Assembly: GCF_024170285.1 (NCBI RefSeq)
Contig: NZ_JALJXV010000009.1
Coordinates: 62,001-126,000 of the forward strand
DNA: 64,000 nucleotides
Source: Natronocella acetinitrilica
GTDB lineage: Bacteria; Pseudomonadota; Gammaproteobacteria; Nitrococcales; Aquisalimonadaceae
Direction: 5' to 3'
The translations under genes were made by a program, and so were the position numbers. This document shows positions 16,930-25,974 of this stretch, in pieces; within the stretch, counting starts at the first letter, position 1; the number at the start of each line of letters is the position of its first letter. Below the pieces are notes generated by a model. That model was not told the origin of the DNA, made no database searches, and was given only the letters and a program-made list of their open reading frames with translations.

Positions 16930-18753
16930 ATGTTGACGGGATTGCTGCGACTCGGGCTCGCGGCCCTGGCGTTTCTGTTGTTTATCGTCATCGCGGTCGC
17001 TGCGGCGCTGCTCTGGTTTGACCCGAGTGCCCATCTGCCCCGGGCGAATGCCTGGCTCAGCGAGGCCGTGGGTGCGCCGGTCGAGATCGAAGGGGAGTTC
17101 ACGCTTGCTCTGCTGCCCAGGCCTGCGATCAGTGCCGATCGGGTCAGTGTCGGAGATGTCGATCCGCTGGACGGAGCAGTGCTGCACGGGCTGCGCGCCG
17201 ATGTTCACCTTCTGTCGCTGCTATCCGGTGAGCCGGTGTTGCGCCGCGTCTGGATCGAGCACCTGACGGCGGATACGGCCGTGGGGCATGTGCAGGGGTC
17301 AGACATTGAACTGTTGGAAGCCGGGCTCAACACCGAGGCCCGACTGCGCATGAACCTGTCGCTCGACCACACCTCGGGCAACACGGCCACGGGCACATTT
17401 GCGGCGAGGCTACGCCCGGATCCCGATGCGAACAGCCTGCAGGTCCAGATCGATGATCTGTCGCTCCACGTCGGCAACGGGAGCGAAACGCGTGAAGGCT
17501 GGCCGCTGACGTTGCAGGGGCTCGTGGGGCTCAATCAGCCGGATCGCGAGGTGACCCTGCAGGATGTTCAGTTGCAGGCCGCAGAAATCGCAGTGGTAAT
17601 GACCGGCGCGCTCAGAGCGGAGGCGGATGGCTATTCAGCCCTGGGCAGGTTGGCCATCGAATCGGACAATTTCCGCGCCGGTCTCCAGCGTCTGTTCGGG
17701 TTCGAGCTGGACGCGGAAGACGATACCGCCCTGCGTCGGGTGAGCCTGGAGAGTGGGTTCCGGCTGGAGGCTGGCGAGTTCGCATTCCGCGACGCCGATC
17801 TGCGGGTCGACGAGGCGTCCGCCGAGGCAAGCATTCGTTACACCGGCGGTGAGGATCCGTTGCTGCAGTTCGACGCGGCGATCATCGACCTCGAAGCTGA
17901 TCGTTACACCCCCGAGGAGGTGGATCCGGCGATCATAAGGTTTCTGGTGCACGGTCTGCTTGATCTTGCCAGCGCCATGCGTCTGGACGGTTCGCTGGAC
18001 TTCAACGCGCTGACCTCCCTGGGTCTTGTTCTCGATCGCTTGCAACTGGGCGTGACGAGCGACCGCAGCACGCTACGCTTTGAGCCTGCCCGTGCCGACC
18101 TCTACGGCGGCAGCATCCACGGTAATCTCCGCGCCGACTTGGGAAGTGAGCCCGAGCAGGCCCGTATGGATCTCTCCATCGTCGATGTCGATCTTGCCGA
18201 ACTCCAGAACGTCCTTTTTGACCTGGTGGCATTGGACGCGCGGGTAGACGCCGATCTGCGGGCCAGGTTCATCGCCCGGGAGCCCGCCGACTTTCTCGAT
18301 AGCCTGGATCTGGAAGTGGACCTGCTGCTCCGCGAAGGGGAAATCCTCGGTTTCAGCCTCAAGGACATGGTGGAAGACGCCGTCCCCCGAGCCCTGGGTG
18401 GACAGGATCGGGATGCCTTCGCCGATGGCGCCGGTACCCGATTCACCAATCTCACCGGGGATCTGACGCTGCGGGATAGGCAGTTGCGTAATGACGAGGC
18501 ACAGGCGCGCTCTGACCATTTCCGCGCCGATGGGCAGGGCGAGTTAAGCTTACCCGGCGGCGAGTTGGACTATCGTATAGACCTGACACTGGTCGAGGCC
18601 TTCGACACGCCCAGCGAGACGCTGCTCGGCTGGCTTGAGGGGCGCAGCGTTCCCCTGCGCCTGCATGGGCCGCTCAACGACCTCAGCCTCGATGTGGAGT
18701 GGGGTGACGACGTCGAGGATCTAGAGGACGAACCGTCGGCCGGGGCACACTGA
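16930..18753 (+). CDS. AsmA family protein
   Basis: 607 residues. One N-terminal membrane anchor (LAALAFLLFIVIAVAAALLW) is followed by VGAPVEIEGEFTLALLPRPAISADRVSVGD, the AsmA N-terminal signature. The periplasmic body is a long beta-rich groove, and the C-terminal AsmA_2 part shows GAGTRFTNLTGDLTLRDRQL and a region ending PLRLHGPLNDLSLDVEW. The family is implicated in phospholipid transport to the outer membrane and its homeostasis. It is followed 26 bp later by an MscS-type gene, probably one transcript. Confidence 0.88.
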   Translation: MLTGLLRLGLAALAFLLFIVIAVAAALLWFDPSAHLPRANAWLSEAVGAPVEIEGEFTLALLPRPAISADRVSVGDVDPLDGAVLHGLRADVHLLSLLSGEPVLRRVWIEHLTADTAVGHVQGSDIELLEAGLNTEARLRMNLSLDHTSGNTATGTFAARLRPDPDANSLQVQIDDLSLHVGNGSETREGWPLTLQGLVGLNQPDREVTLQDVQLQAAEIAVVMTGALRAEADGYSALGRLAIESDNFRAGLQRLFGFELDAEDDTALRRVSLESGFRLEAGEFAFRDADLRVDEASAEASIRYTGGEDPLLQFDAAIIDLEADRYTPEEVDPAIIRFLVHGLLDLASAMRLDGSLDFNALTSLGLVLDRLQLGVTSDRSTLRFEPARADLYGGSIHGNLRADLGSEPEQARMDLSIVDVDLAELQNVLFDLVALDARVDADLRARFIAREPADFLDSLDLEVDLLLREGEILGFSLKDMVEDAVPRALGGQDRDAFADGAGTRFTNLTGDLTLRDRQLRNDEAQARSDHFRADGQGELSLPGGELDYRIDLTLVEAFDTPSETLLGWLEGRSVPLRLHGPLNDLSLDVEWGDDVEDLEDEPSAGAH

Positions 18754-18779
18754 TCGGCGATGGCTTCGGAGGAGTGACG

Positions 18780-19679
18780 ATGTTCGACGTAGCAACGGAG
18801 TGGTTCAGCGCCCATAAGCTTTTCTCCTCCGTTATTCTGATAGCGGCCTATCTGCTCCTGCGGTGGATGTCCAACCGCTTCCTGCGCGGGGAAGACGAGT
18901 TCGTCAACGAGGAACGCCGCCGCCTGCTGTCCTATGTGCGCAATGGGCTGGTCCTATTGCTCGTGCTGGGGTTGGCAATGGTCTGGGCGCCGGCACTCCG
19001 GGTCTTCGCATTGTCGATCACCGCTTTCCTTGTGGCCCTGGTTCTGGCCACCAAGGAACTCATTCTGTGCGTCACCGGCGGCCTGCTGCGCACCGCGGCT
19101 GGCGCGTTCAGCGTGGGTGACTGGATACGCGTCGGCCAGCATCGCGGTGAAGTGGTGGATCAATCCTTCCTGTCCGTGACCTTGCAGGAGCTGGAAGCGG
19201 GCCCCCACAGTCACGAGTTCACCGGCCGGACCATTACGCTGCCCAACAGCCTGTTTCTGAGCACGCCGGCGATCAACGAGCATTTCTACAAGCGCTACGT
19301 CTATCACCCTGTCGAGATCACGCTGCAGGAAGGCGATGACCCCATGGCCACGGCGCGGCTCATGGAGCGCACAATGGCTGAAGCCGCCGCTGATAGTGAG
19401 GAAGTCGCCCGGCGCTATGCTGCGCTGATTCGTCGTGAAGCCGGTGTTGCCATGCCCCCCATCAACCCGACGGCACGGCTGACCACAAGCGCCGAAGGCC
19501 GCACCCGGATTACCGTGACGGGCTTTTTGCCCACCGGAGAAGTCGACCGCATCGAAAAAGCCGTCATGGAAGCGACTGTTACGGAGCTGTACCGGGGCCG
19601 GGAAGCCAGGGCCGCCCAGAAGCTGGCCGCCGCCGCCCAGCCTGTTCCTGACCGGGCGACACCCCCGGCAACGCCTTAA
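18780..19679 (+). CDS. MscS-family mechanosensitive ion channel
   Basis: 299 residues from the ATG at 18780, with GGAGGAG 5 nt upstream (a GTG at 18774 would sit inside that site). Two to three membrane segments, then the MscS beta domain: FSVGDWIRVGQHRGEVVDQSFLSVTLQE and GRTITLPNSLFLSTPAINE are the family hallmarks. The N-terminus is short, as in small MscS channels. It would release solutes upon hypo-osmotic shock, which fits a salt-exposed lifestyle (inference). Confidence 0.9.
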   Translation: MFDVATEWFSAHKLFSSVILIAAYLLLRWMSNRFLRGEDEFVNEERRRLLSYVRNGLVLLLVLGLAMVWAPALRVFALSITAFLVALVLATKELILCVTGGLLRTAAGAFSVGDWIRVGQHRGEVVDQSFLSVTLQELEAGPHSHEFTGRTITLPNSLFLSTPAINEHFYKRYVYHPVEITLQEGDDPMATARLMERTMAEAAADSEEVARRYAALIRREAGVAMPPINPTARLTTSAEGRTRITVTGFLPTGEVDRIEKAVMEATVTELYRGREARAAQKLAAAAQPVPDRATPPATP

Positions 19680-19704
19680 GCCCCGCCGGCCACGCTGCCT
19701 GCGC

Positions 19705-21417
19705 TCACCGCGCGGTGATGCCGTATCCGCGGGTTCGCGATCCGCTCCCCTGTGTGCCGGTGACCGTGTCGCGCTGATTGATGATCTTGAGCCAGTAGGT
19801 CCCGGAACTCGGTCCCTCTCCCAGGTCAAGCTGGACCAGGCAGTCCCGCGTGCTTTGGCGTTGCACAATCAGGTTGTCCGTGCTCCATGCCTGCGACGGA
19901 TCTCCCGTGCTCAGGCGGTAGAGATGGAACGTCGAATTGTCACCGATGAAGCCGCATGAGGTGCGTTGTTCGATATCAATCCTGGAGAATCCGGCTCCGA
20001 GATCGAAGCGATAGTAGGAGTGGTTGTTTTCGATGCTGGTGGTGTTGGTCGTGCTGCTGCCATTCTTACCACCGGCGAGGGTGGATTCAGTGCGTCTGTC
20101 CGGATAGATGCGCCGTGGATCAGTGGGGGAGCCGGCATTCAGATTCCCCGGTGTGATCGTGAGCTCCCTGCCGGCCGTCAGGCCACTACTCAGACTGACG
20201 CGAACGTAAATCTTGCTCCCCCGGGATACGATTCTTGTGCCGAGACCGCGGCCGTCGCCTGAGGGAACCCGCTCGTGGGCTGACGGTGGCAGCGTGCCAT
20301 CGGCGTTTCTGCTGAGATAGACGTTGAGCTCCCTGCCCGCCGTGCCGCCAGGCGTGAGAAACCGGAAAGCGCCGTCATAGGGTGCCTCGAAGCGGAACAG
20401 CTGTTGTTCCCCCGGCTCCAGGGTGAAGTCGTAGCGCTGGCTCAGGCAGAGCTTGATGAACCCGTACTGGTCCGCTCCCCCCTGGGAGCAGGAGGCCGTG
20501 AGCCCCAGGCCTCCCTGATCCGAGAGCTGCCGTGAAACCTCCAGCGCGTCAAAGTTGTCCGCCAGGCGGGTGAGCGACTCCACGATGGTGCCATCTGCCA
20601 CCAGTTCCCGGGCGTCGGCGCGCAGTTCGCTCCACAGCGTCTGCAGGGCATTGCTTACATTAGAGGTGCTCCAGGCCTCCGGGCCACTGAGCAGCGCCAA
20701 CGCCTCGGTCACATCAGATCTCGCCGAGAGTGCTGCCATCAGCTTCGTGAACACGCCGCTCAGCTGTTGATCAAGCGGATGCTGATCAGGTAACGCGAAC
20801 AGGTTGACTGACCGCGGATCCGTCGGGAAGTCCAGGTCCTCGTCCAGACGACGCAGAGCAAAATCGACGCGACCATCGAATTCCTGCCCGGCGGCCATGC
20901 GATCCAGCACATACGTGGTCATCACGGTTGTCAGCACATTCACCGCCGTCGGGAATGGAGGCGGCGAGGACTCGTCTTCCGGAATACGCACCACACTGCG
21001 AAGCGTTACCGGGCTCCCCGCGACGGTGCCAGTGGCCTCGCTGAACCAGTCACCCGTCACCGTAATCAGTGACGGGCCATGCCAGTCGATATTGTCGAAG
21101 CGAAAATCCCCGTAGGTGTCCAGGGTTGTTGCGACGCCCTCGCTTGCTGCGGTGCCATCTGCGGCGAGTGGCTGGATGGTGACGGTTCCGCCGGGTGCCA
21201 GCGGCCCCTTTTGTGCGAAACCATCTGCTGACTGCAGCCTGGCCAGGAGTGACTCCGGCGCTTCACTGTCCCCACCGCCTACGGCGGGGTCACCTTCCGT
21301 GTCCGGGTTTTGTGCGCTCGACCCGCCGCCACCGCCACCACCGCTGTTACAGGCGGAGATGGCAAGGGCGCCCACCAACAGGCAGAGCGGCCAGAACCCG
21401 CGTAGCTTGAATGTCAT
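19705..21417 (-). CDS. lipoprotein of unknown function with pre-peptidase-like C-terminal modules
   Basis: 570 residues. Signal with lipobox ISAC, lipidation expected at Cys23, then NSGGGGGGGSSAQ, a glycine tether also seen in two other lipoproteins of this window. Residues about 65-115 resemble a carboxypeptidase-regulatory-like beta module (GGTVTIQPLAADGT, FDNIDWHGPSLITVTG). The second half has two stretches resembling PPC domains (LEPGEQQLFRFEAPYDGAFRF; YYRFDLGAGFSRIDIEQ), which bind in secreted proteins. No catalytic motif. Likely outer-membrane or surface anchored; function unknown. Confidence 0.75.
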   Translation of the reverse strand: MTFKLRGFWPLCLLVGALAISACNSGGGGGGGSSAQNPDTEGDPAVGGGDSEAPESLLARLQSADGFAQKGPLAPGGTVTIQPLAADGTAASEGVATTLDTYGDFRFDNIDWHGPSLITVTGDWFSEATGTVAGSPVTLRSVVRIPEDESSPPPFPTAVNVLTTVMTTYVLDRMAAGQEFDGRVDFALRRLDEDLDFPTDPRSVNLFALPDQHPLDQQLSGVFTKLMAALSARSDVTEALALLSGPEAWSTSNVSNALQTLWSELRADARELVADGTIVESLTRLADNFDALEVSRQLSDQGGLGLTASCSQGGADQYGFIKLCLSQRYDFTLEPGEQQLFRFEAPYDGAFRFLTPGGTAGRELNVYLSRNADGTLPPSAHERVPSGDGRGLGTRIVSRGSKIYVRVSLSSGLTAGRELTITPGNLNAGSPTDPRRIYPDRRTESTLAGGKNGSSTTNTTSIENNHSYYRFDLGAGFSRIDIEQRTSCGFIGDNSTFHLYRLSTGDPSQAWSTDNLIVQRQSTRDCLVQLDLGEGPSSGTYWLKIINQRDTVTGTQGSGSRTRGYGITAR

Positions 21418-21522
21418 CGTTCATGTTCCTCATCAGAGAAGCGCCGCCGGGAACCCTTCCCGGCAGATAGGGTTGAACGTGGCATTAAGCGGCTATCGAT
21501 GGGATTGCGGTATGACCCGAAT

Positions 21523-21544
21523 GGGCTAGCCTCCGGGCTAGCCC
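21523..21544. terminator. hairpin downstream of the DUF423 gene
   Basis: GGGCTAGC / GCTAGCCC, 8-bp stem, 6-nt loop, between the DUF423 stop and the lipoprotein start. No T tract; terminator role is likely but not proven. Confidence 0.5.
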
Positions 21545-21562
21545 GGTTGCGGATTCAGGACA

Positions 21563-21967
21563 CTACTGCGGGCTGGGCGAACGCCCCGGTAACGCCGTAA
21601 GCGCCGCCCAGGCCAGCACTAGCCAACCGAGCATCAACGTGATGCCGCCCACCGGCGTGACCATGGTGATGGCTGGTTGGTTGAGCACCGCCGAGAGGTA
21701 GATGCTGAAGCTGAAGAGCAGGGTGCCGGCCACGAACAACCAGCCGCTCAGCGCCAGGCGCTTTGCCGTGTGTCGCGCCAATGGGGTGAGCAGTGCAAGG
21801 CCGATTGCCGTGACGATCAGGGCGCCGATCTGGTGGTAGCGGACTGCCGTCATCAGGTGGCGAAAGACTTCATCGCTCACCGACGGGCGCAGCGCGTGTT
21901 CGGCGGATGCACCAATGGCCACGGACAGAAAACCCAGAACGGCACCAACTGCCAGTACGCTGCGCAA
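21563..21967 (-). CDS. DUF423 family membrane protein (YgdD-like)
   Basis: 134 residues from a TTG start at 21967 with GAGGAG about 9 nt upstream. Four hydrophobic segments. The DUF423 features are present: GFLSVAIGASAEHALRP near the N-terminus, TAVRYHQIGALIVTAIGLAL, LFSFSIYLSAVL and TPVGGITLMLGWLVLAWAAL. Function unknown; a small inner-membrane protein widespread in proteobacteria. Lies downstream of the cation antiporter gene on the same strand (81 bp gap). Confidence 0.88.
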   Translation of the reverse strand: MRSVLAVGAVLGFLSVAIGASAEHALRPSVSDEVFRHLMTAVRYHQIGALIVTAIGLALLTPLARHTAKRLALSGWLFVAGTLLFSFSIYLSAVLNQPAITMVTPVGGITLMLGWLVLAWAALTALPGRSPSPQ

Positions 21968-22048
21968 GATCCGATCTCCTCTGCGAAGGCGCCCCGTTTG
22001 GCGCCGAATGCTGCCCGCCGTGAGACTCCCGCGCCGGCCTGTGGTTCC

Positions 22049-23851
22049 TCAGCCTGGATTCTTCTTGCGCCGTTGTTCGGCGTCCGCCGCATAGAGTGTC
22101 TGCAGTTCCCGCGCCGCCTCCTGCGTTGTCTGGATCAGTTTCTGTTCATCGCCGAAGACAGAAAGCTGCCGCAACAAGGTGGCCTCGTCGTGGATACGGA
22201 AGGTCTCCACGGCCCGCTCGGCCTCGACTCGGGGCATACCCAGGCGGCGGAGCAACTCCTGGGTCAGCACCAGGCTGGAGTGCAGCGTTTCCCGCACAAG
22301 CCGATGAACGCCAAGGCGCAACAGCCGGTGCGCATGGTGCCGCCCGCGGGCCCGGGCCAGCACGGGCAGCGTTGGATACTGACTCCGGATCAGCTCGGCG
22401 ACCTGCATTGATGCATCAATATCGCCAATGGCGAGCACCAGCGCCTGCGCATCCCGCACGCCGGCTGCCTCGAGGAGATCCAGCCGGGTGGCATCGCCAT
22501 AGTAGACCTGGTTACCATAGCGCCGGACGAAATCGACCTGTTCGGGATTGATGTCCAGCACGGTGTAGGGGATGTCCAAGCCTTGCAAGACGCGGCCGAC
22601 AATCTGCCCGAAGCGGCCGAATCCGACAATGATCACCCGGGGCTGGGTGTTCTCCGGTTCGTCGAAGCTGCGTGCCGGTGTTTCTATCCGGAAGCGGGGC
22701 CGCAGCCAGCGGCTGCTGGCAAGGAACAGCACCGGTGTCGTCGCCATTGACAGGGAAACCACCAGGATCAGCGTGTTGACCAGATCCACCCCCAGCACCT
22801 GGGCTGTCACTGCTGCGGTGAGCAGCACGAAGGCGAACTCACCGCCCTGGGAGAGCAGCACGCCAAGGTCGGCAGATTCGCGCCAGGGCAGGCCGTAGAG
22901 GCGGGATGCGAACAGGATGGATACACCCTTCAGCACCAGCAGCCCCAGGGTCAGCGCCGCAATTACCAGGGGTTGTTCCAGCAGCAGCCCGATTTCCGCG
23001 GTCATGCCGACGGCCATGAAGAACAAGCCGAGCAGCAACCCCTTGTAGGGCTCGATATCCGCTTCGATCATGTGCCGATACTCGGAATCGGCAAGCAGCA
23101 CGCCGGCAATGAAGGCCCCTAGCGCCATGGATAGTCCGGAGACGTCCATGAGAAGCGCTGCGCCGATCACCACCGTGAGTGTCATGCCGGCGAAAACCTC
23201 CCGGCTTGCTGCCCCCGCGGCCAGGCGAAACAGGGGGCGTAGCAGGTAACGCCCGCCAACGGTAAGCGCGATCAATGCGGCCGCGGCAATGCCGACCTCC
23301 GCCAGCGCCTGCAGGGGCGCCTCGGTAAGGAGCAGTCCACCCCCCAGGATGGGCACGATGGCCAGCACCGGGATCGCCGCCAGATCCTGGAATAGCAGCA
23401 GAGCGAAACCGTTCCTGCCGTGCCGCGTCTGCAGCTCGCGGCGTTCTGCGAGCAGTTGCAGGACCAGCGGCGTGGAGCAAAGCCCCAGGCTGAAGCCGAC
23501 CACCAGCGCTGCGATGGGGGGCAGGCCCAGTGCCAGACCAGCCGCGGCCAGAATTGCCGTGGTGATGAGGACCTGCAGGCTGCCGAACCCGAAGACCGGT
23601 TTGCGCATGGCGCGCAGACGGGAGGGCTTGAGTTCCAGCCCGATGACAAACAGCAGGAACACGATGCCGACCTGGGCGAACTGGAAGACGTCTTCCGGGC
23701 CAGGCACCAGGCCAAGCAACGACGGGCCGATCACGACCCCCGCCGCCAGGTAGCCGAGCACTTCACCCAGGCCGATGCGCTTGAACAGCGGTACAAGCAC
23801 CACCGCTGCAACCAGGAATATCAGGGCATTAAGGAACAGGCTTGTATCCAA
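22049..23851 (-). CDS. CPA2 monovalent cation:proton antiporter with TrkA-N domain, KefB/KefC-like
   Basis: 600 residues from a TTG start (family-like N-terminus LFLNALIFLVAAVVLVPLF). About 12 membrane segments up to residue 380, including GLGEVLGYLAAGVVIGPSLLG and LGLCSTPLVLQLLAERRELQTRHGR. A cytoplasmic RCK/TrkA-N domain begins RVIIVGFGRFGQIVGRVLQG (dinucleotide-binding GxGxxG) with YGDATRLDLLEAAGVRDAQ. Such proteins mediate K+ or Na+ efflux against protons; KefB/C are gated by glutathione adducts, but ligand specificity cannot be read here. The C-terminal tail is short and basic. Confidence 0.9.
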   Translation of the reverse strand: MDTSLFLNALIFLVAAVVLVPLFKRIGLGEVLGYLAAGVVIGPSLLGLVPGPEDVFQFAQVGIVFLLFVIGLELKPSRLRAMRKPVFGFGSLQVLITTAILAAAGLALGLPPIAALVVGFSLGLCSTPLVLQLLAERRELQTRHGRNGFALLLFQDLAAIPVLAIVPILGGGLLLTEAPLQALAEVGIAAAALIALTVGGRYLLRPLFRLAAGAASREVFAGMTLTVVIGAALLMDVSGLSMALGAFIAGVLLADSEYRHMIEADIEPYKGLLLGLFFMAVGMTAEIGLLLEQPLVIAALTLGLLVLKGVSILFASRLYGLPWRESADLGVLLSQGGEFAFVLLTAAVTAQVLGVDLVNTLILVVSLSMATTPVLFLASSRWLRPRFRIETPARSFDEPENTQPRVIIVGFGRFGQIVGRVLQGLDIPYTVLDINPEQVDFVRRYGNQVYYGDATRLDLLEAAGVRDAQALVLAIGDIDASMQVAELIRSQYPTLPVLARARGRHHAHRLLRLGVHRLVRETLHSSLVLTQELLRRLGMPRVEAERAVETFRIHDEATLLRQLSVFGDEQKLIQTTQEAARELQTLYAADAEQRRKKNPG

Positions 23852-23897
23852 GTGTTTGATCTCGCGTTTCTTTCAAACCAGGTCGGAGGCACGTTAT

Positions 23898-24165
23898 GGA
23901 AGCGCTGAAGTATTCGCGCCGTTGCGCTCGAGTCCGGTTTTCGTTCGTGGCTAGGAGCAAGGTGCCGCAGGTAGTGGTTCTACCTGTGGTGGCTTGCGAC
24001 AACGCCATGGGCGAAAACCGGCCGAGCCCCATGGGGTTACACACGGATTTTCCGCGCTGCGTTGTTGCGACGCTTGGTCGTGGAACCACCACGACGCTGC
24101 GCGCCGCGCCTAGCATCACGAAAAATCGATGTGTAACGCAGCGGCGTGAATACTTCAGCGCTTCC
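23898..24165. repeat. 268-bp palindromic repeat element (MITE-like)
   Basis: The two ends are imperfect inverted copies: 23898-23955 begins GGAAGCGCTGAAGTATTC and 24109-24165 ends with GAATACTTCAGCGCTTCC. Inner parts are also inverted: GTAGTGGTTC..TGCGACAACG near 23970-24004 against CGTTGTTGCGACG..GGAACCACCACG at 24059-24092. The central 60 bp are less symmetric. The right arm recurs at 50261-50317 with 54 of 57 bases identical. There is no transposase, so a non-autonomous or structural repeat is likely. Small frames in it (one starting MEALKYSRRC, one on the other strand) are probably by-products. Confidence 0.75.
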
Positions 24166-24330
24166 TTATACCAAAGCAACATGTACCATAACGCTTCCGG
24201 GCGCTATGCTGACTTGACGTTATGCTTTTGCCGGCACGTCGCTGCCGGTGTCTCCTGCCATCCCGGCATTCTGATCGTGATGGCGTCCGGACTCTCTCGC
24301 GCCCTGTCGCGCGCAACCAGGGAGGAGCGA

Positions 24331-25135
24331 ATGACCGCTTCAGAAAAGCGCATCAAGACAACCATCCTTAGCCTCTGGCGGGGCCCAGAACACGCCGGTA
24401 TGGCAGAGGGTATTCTGGGCGGTGATTGAGGGCCTGATCGCGTCGATTCTGCTGATCGCCGGTGGACTCAGTGCATTGCAGACCGCGTCCGTTGCCAGCG
24501 CATTGCCGTTTGCGATCATCATGCTCATTGCAGCTGTCGGTATGTGGCGCGCACTGGTCATCGAGGTGCACCACGAGGCGAGCCTCCAGGCACACATGCA
24601 GCGTGGCCATCAGGGCACGAAATCCGGCATGGGGCTCTGGAAGCAGCGTCTGTCCAGCCTGGTGGGCTTCCCTGCGCAGGACAAGGTCTGGGGCTTCATC
24701 CGCGAGACGGTACACCCGGCCCTGCGGGAGGTTGAGCGCGAGTTGAAGCGCCGCGACTGGCCGGCCGAAGTGGTTACCGATGACGAAAACGGTCGTGCCT
24801 ACCTCAGCGTGGTGAAAGAGAACCAGCTCGAGTTCGTCTATGACGTGCGTCTGCGGCAGTACACCAAACCGGACTATGCCTATCCGGAGCGCAGCCGTGG
24901 TGACCAGGACGCAGAGCACTACTATCGGGCGGAGGTGTTCCTGCAGAAGGGTGGTCAGGCCTATGACATCTATGGCTTCGACCAGCAGGACATCATTAAT
25001 GACATTCTCGATCAGTTCGAGAAATACATGAACTTCCTCGAGAATTCTCCCGGCATTCTGCCATGGAAAATGGGCGAGCACGACGACGACCTCCGGGAGC
25101 GGGAAGAAGGCCCTGCGCCCGGCACGGCGTCGTGA
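24331..25135 (+). pseudogene. betT-like choline/BCCT transporter gene with internal deletion
   Basis: The start is intact: GGAGG, then an ATG at 24331 giving MTASEKRIKTTI, a plausible BetT N-terminus. At about 24366 the coding jumps to the other end of a BCCT carrier in a different frame: LASGGAQNTPVWQRVFWAVIEG reads from 24368, followed by the last membrane segments (ALQTASVASALPFAIIML) and the long cytoplasmic C-terminal domain of BetT (HYYRAEVFLQKGGQAYDIYG). BetT is about 650-680 residues; only about 12 plus 256 codons remain, so roughly 400 residues are lost. The C-terminal frame stays open to the stop and could be expressed from a GTG at 24422, but without the transport core. Confidence 0.8.
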
Positions 25136-25141
25136 TCATGG

Positions 25142-25170
25142 GGCCCGGTCGGTTCTCCCGGCCGGGCCTT
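25142..25170 (+). terminator. terminator after the betT remnant
   Basis: GGCCCGGTCGG / CCGGCCGGGCC, 11-bp stem with one G-T pair and a 5-nt loop, followed by TTCTAC. A GC-rich intrinsic terminator with a short T tract. Confidence 0.65.
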
Positions 25171-25275
25171 CTACTGCATATACCTGCGTTTGCCTGTGTT
25201 TTGTCCCTGAGCGGGTGCGAGATGCTGCCTGAACGGGCATGATGCGCACTTTATCGGTGCGGGTGGGCGAAGAGC

Positions 25276-25974
25276 GTGGGTGAAGGCGCTTTCAGAACAG
25301 CGTTTGAATTGATTGTCGGAATGGACGCGGTGCTGATGAGCATCGTGGCCCTGTCTCTGCAGGTGTCTCTCTCGGCGGTAATCATCGCCAGCGTCGTCGG
25401 TTTGCCGCTGGGCGCGGCGCTGGCGCTATGGCGCTTTCCCGGCCGAGGGGCGCTGATCACGCTGCTTAACGCTTTCATGGGCCTGCCGCCAGTGGTTGCC
25501 GGGCTGATGGTCTACCTGATGCTGTCCCGGGCCGGGCCGTTGGGCCAGTTTGGTCTGCTCTTCACGCCCACGGCCATGGTCATTGCCCAGGTGCTGCTGG
25601 TGCTGCCTATCGTCGCGGCGCTCTCGCGACAGATCATCCAGGATCTGTGGCAGGAGTATCACGAGCAACTGCAATCCCTGGGGGTCTCACGCCTACGCGC
25701 AATCCCCACCCTGCTCTGGGACGCCCGATTCAGCCTCGTGACCGTGGTGCTGGCCGGGTTCGGTCGGGCCAGTGCCGAAGTGGGCGCTGTGCTCATTGTC
25801 GGCGGCAATATCGAGGGCGTGACCCGGGTGATGACTACGGCCATCGCACTGGAGACGAGCCGCGGCAATCTGCCGCTGGCGCTGGGGCTTGGTATCGTGC
25901 TGGTGCTGTTGGTAGCCCTGGTCAACGGTGCTGCCTATGTCATTGGTGAAACCGCACGCAGGCGGCTGGGATGA
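25276..25974 (+). CDS. tupB: tungstate ABC transporter permease
   Basis: 232 residues from a GTG start. Five to six membrane segments. The MetI-type EAA loop reads EQLQSLGVSRLRAIPTLLWDARFSLVTVVLAGFGRA, and the TupB-typical GRASAEVGAVLIVGGNIEGVTRVMTTAIALE follows. It forms the membrane channel of a high-affinity tungstate importer with the ATPase gene it overlaps by 4 bp. No gene for the binding protein TupA is present on either side. Confidence 0.87.
   Translation: MGEGAFRTAFELIVGMDAVLMSIVALSLQVSLSAVIIASVVGLPLGAALALWRFPGRGALITLLNAFMGLPPVVAGLMVYLMLSRAGPLGQFGLLFTPTAMVIAQVLLVLPIVAALSRQIIQDLWQEYHEQLQSLGVSRLRAIPTLLWDARFSLVTVVLAGFGRASAEVGAVLIVGGNIEGVTRVMTTAIALETSRGNLPLALGLGIVLVLLVALVNGAAYVIGETARRRLG

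Noticed and set aside
23829-24429. Small frames within the palindromic element (one starting MEALKYSRRC, one on the other strand)
   Set aside because: They follow the repeat symmetry, and their similarity to one another comes from the palindrome. No ribosome site supports them.
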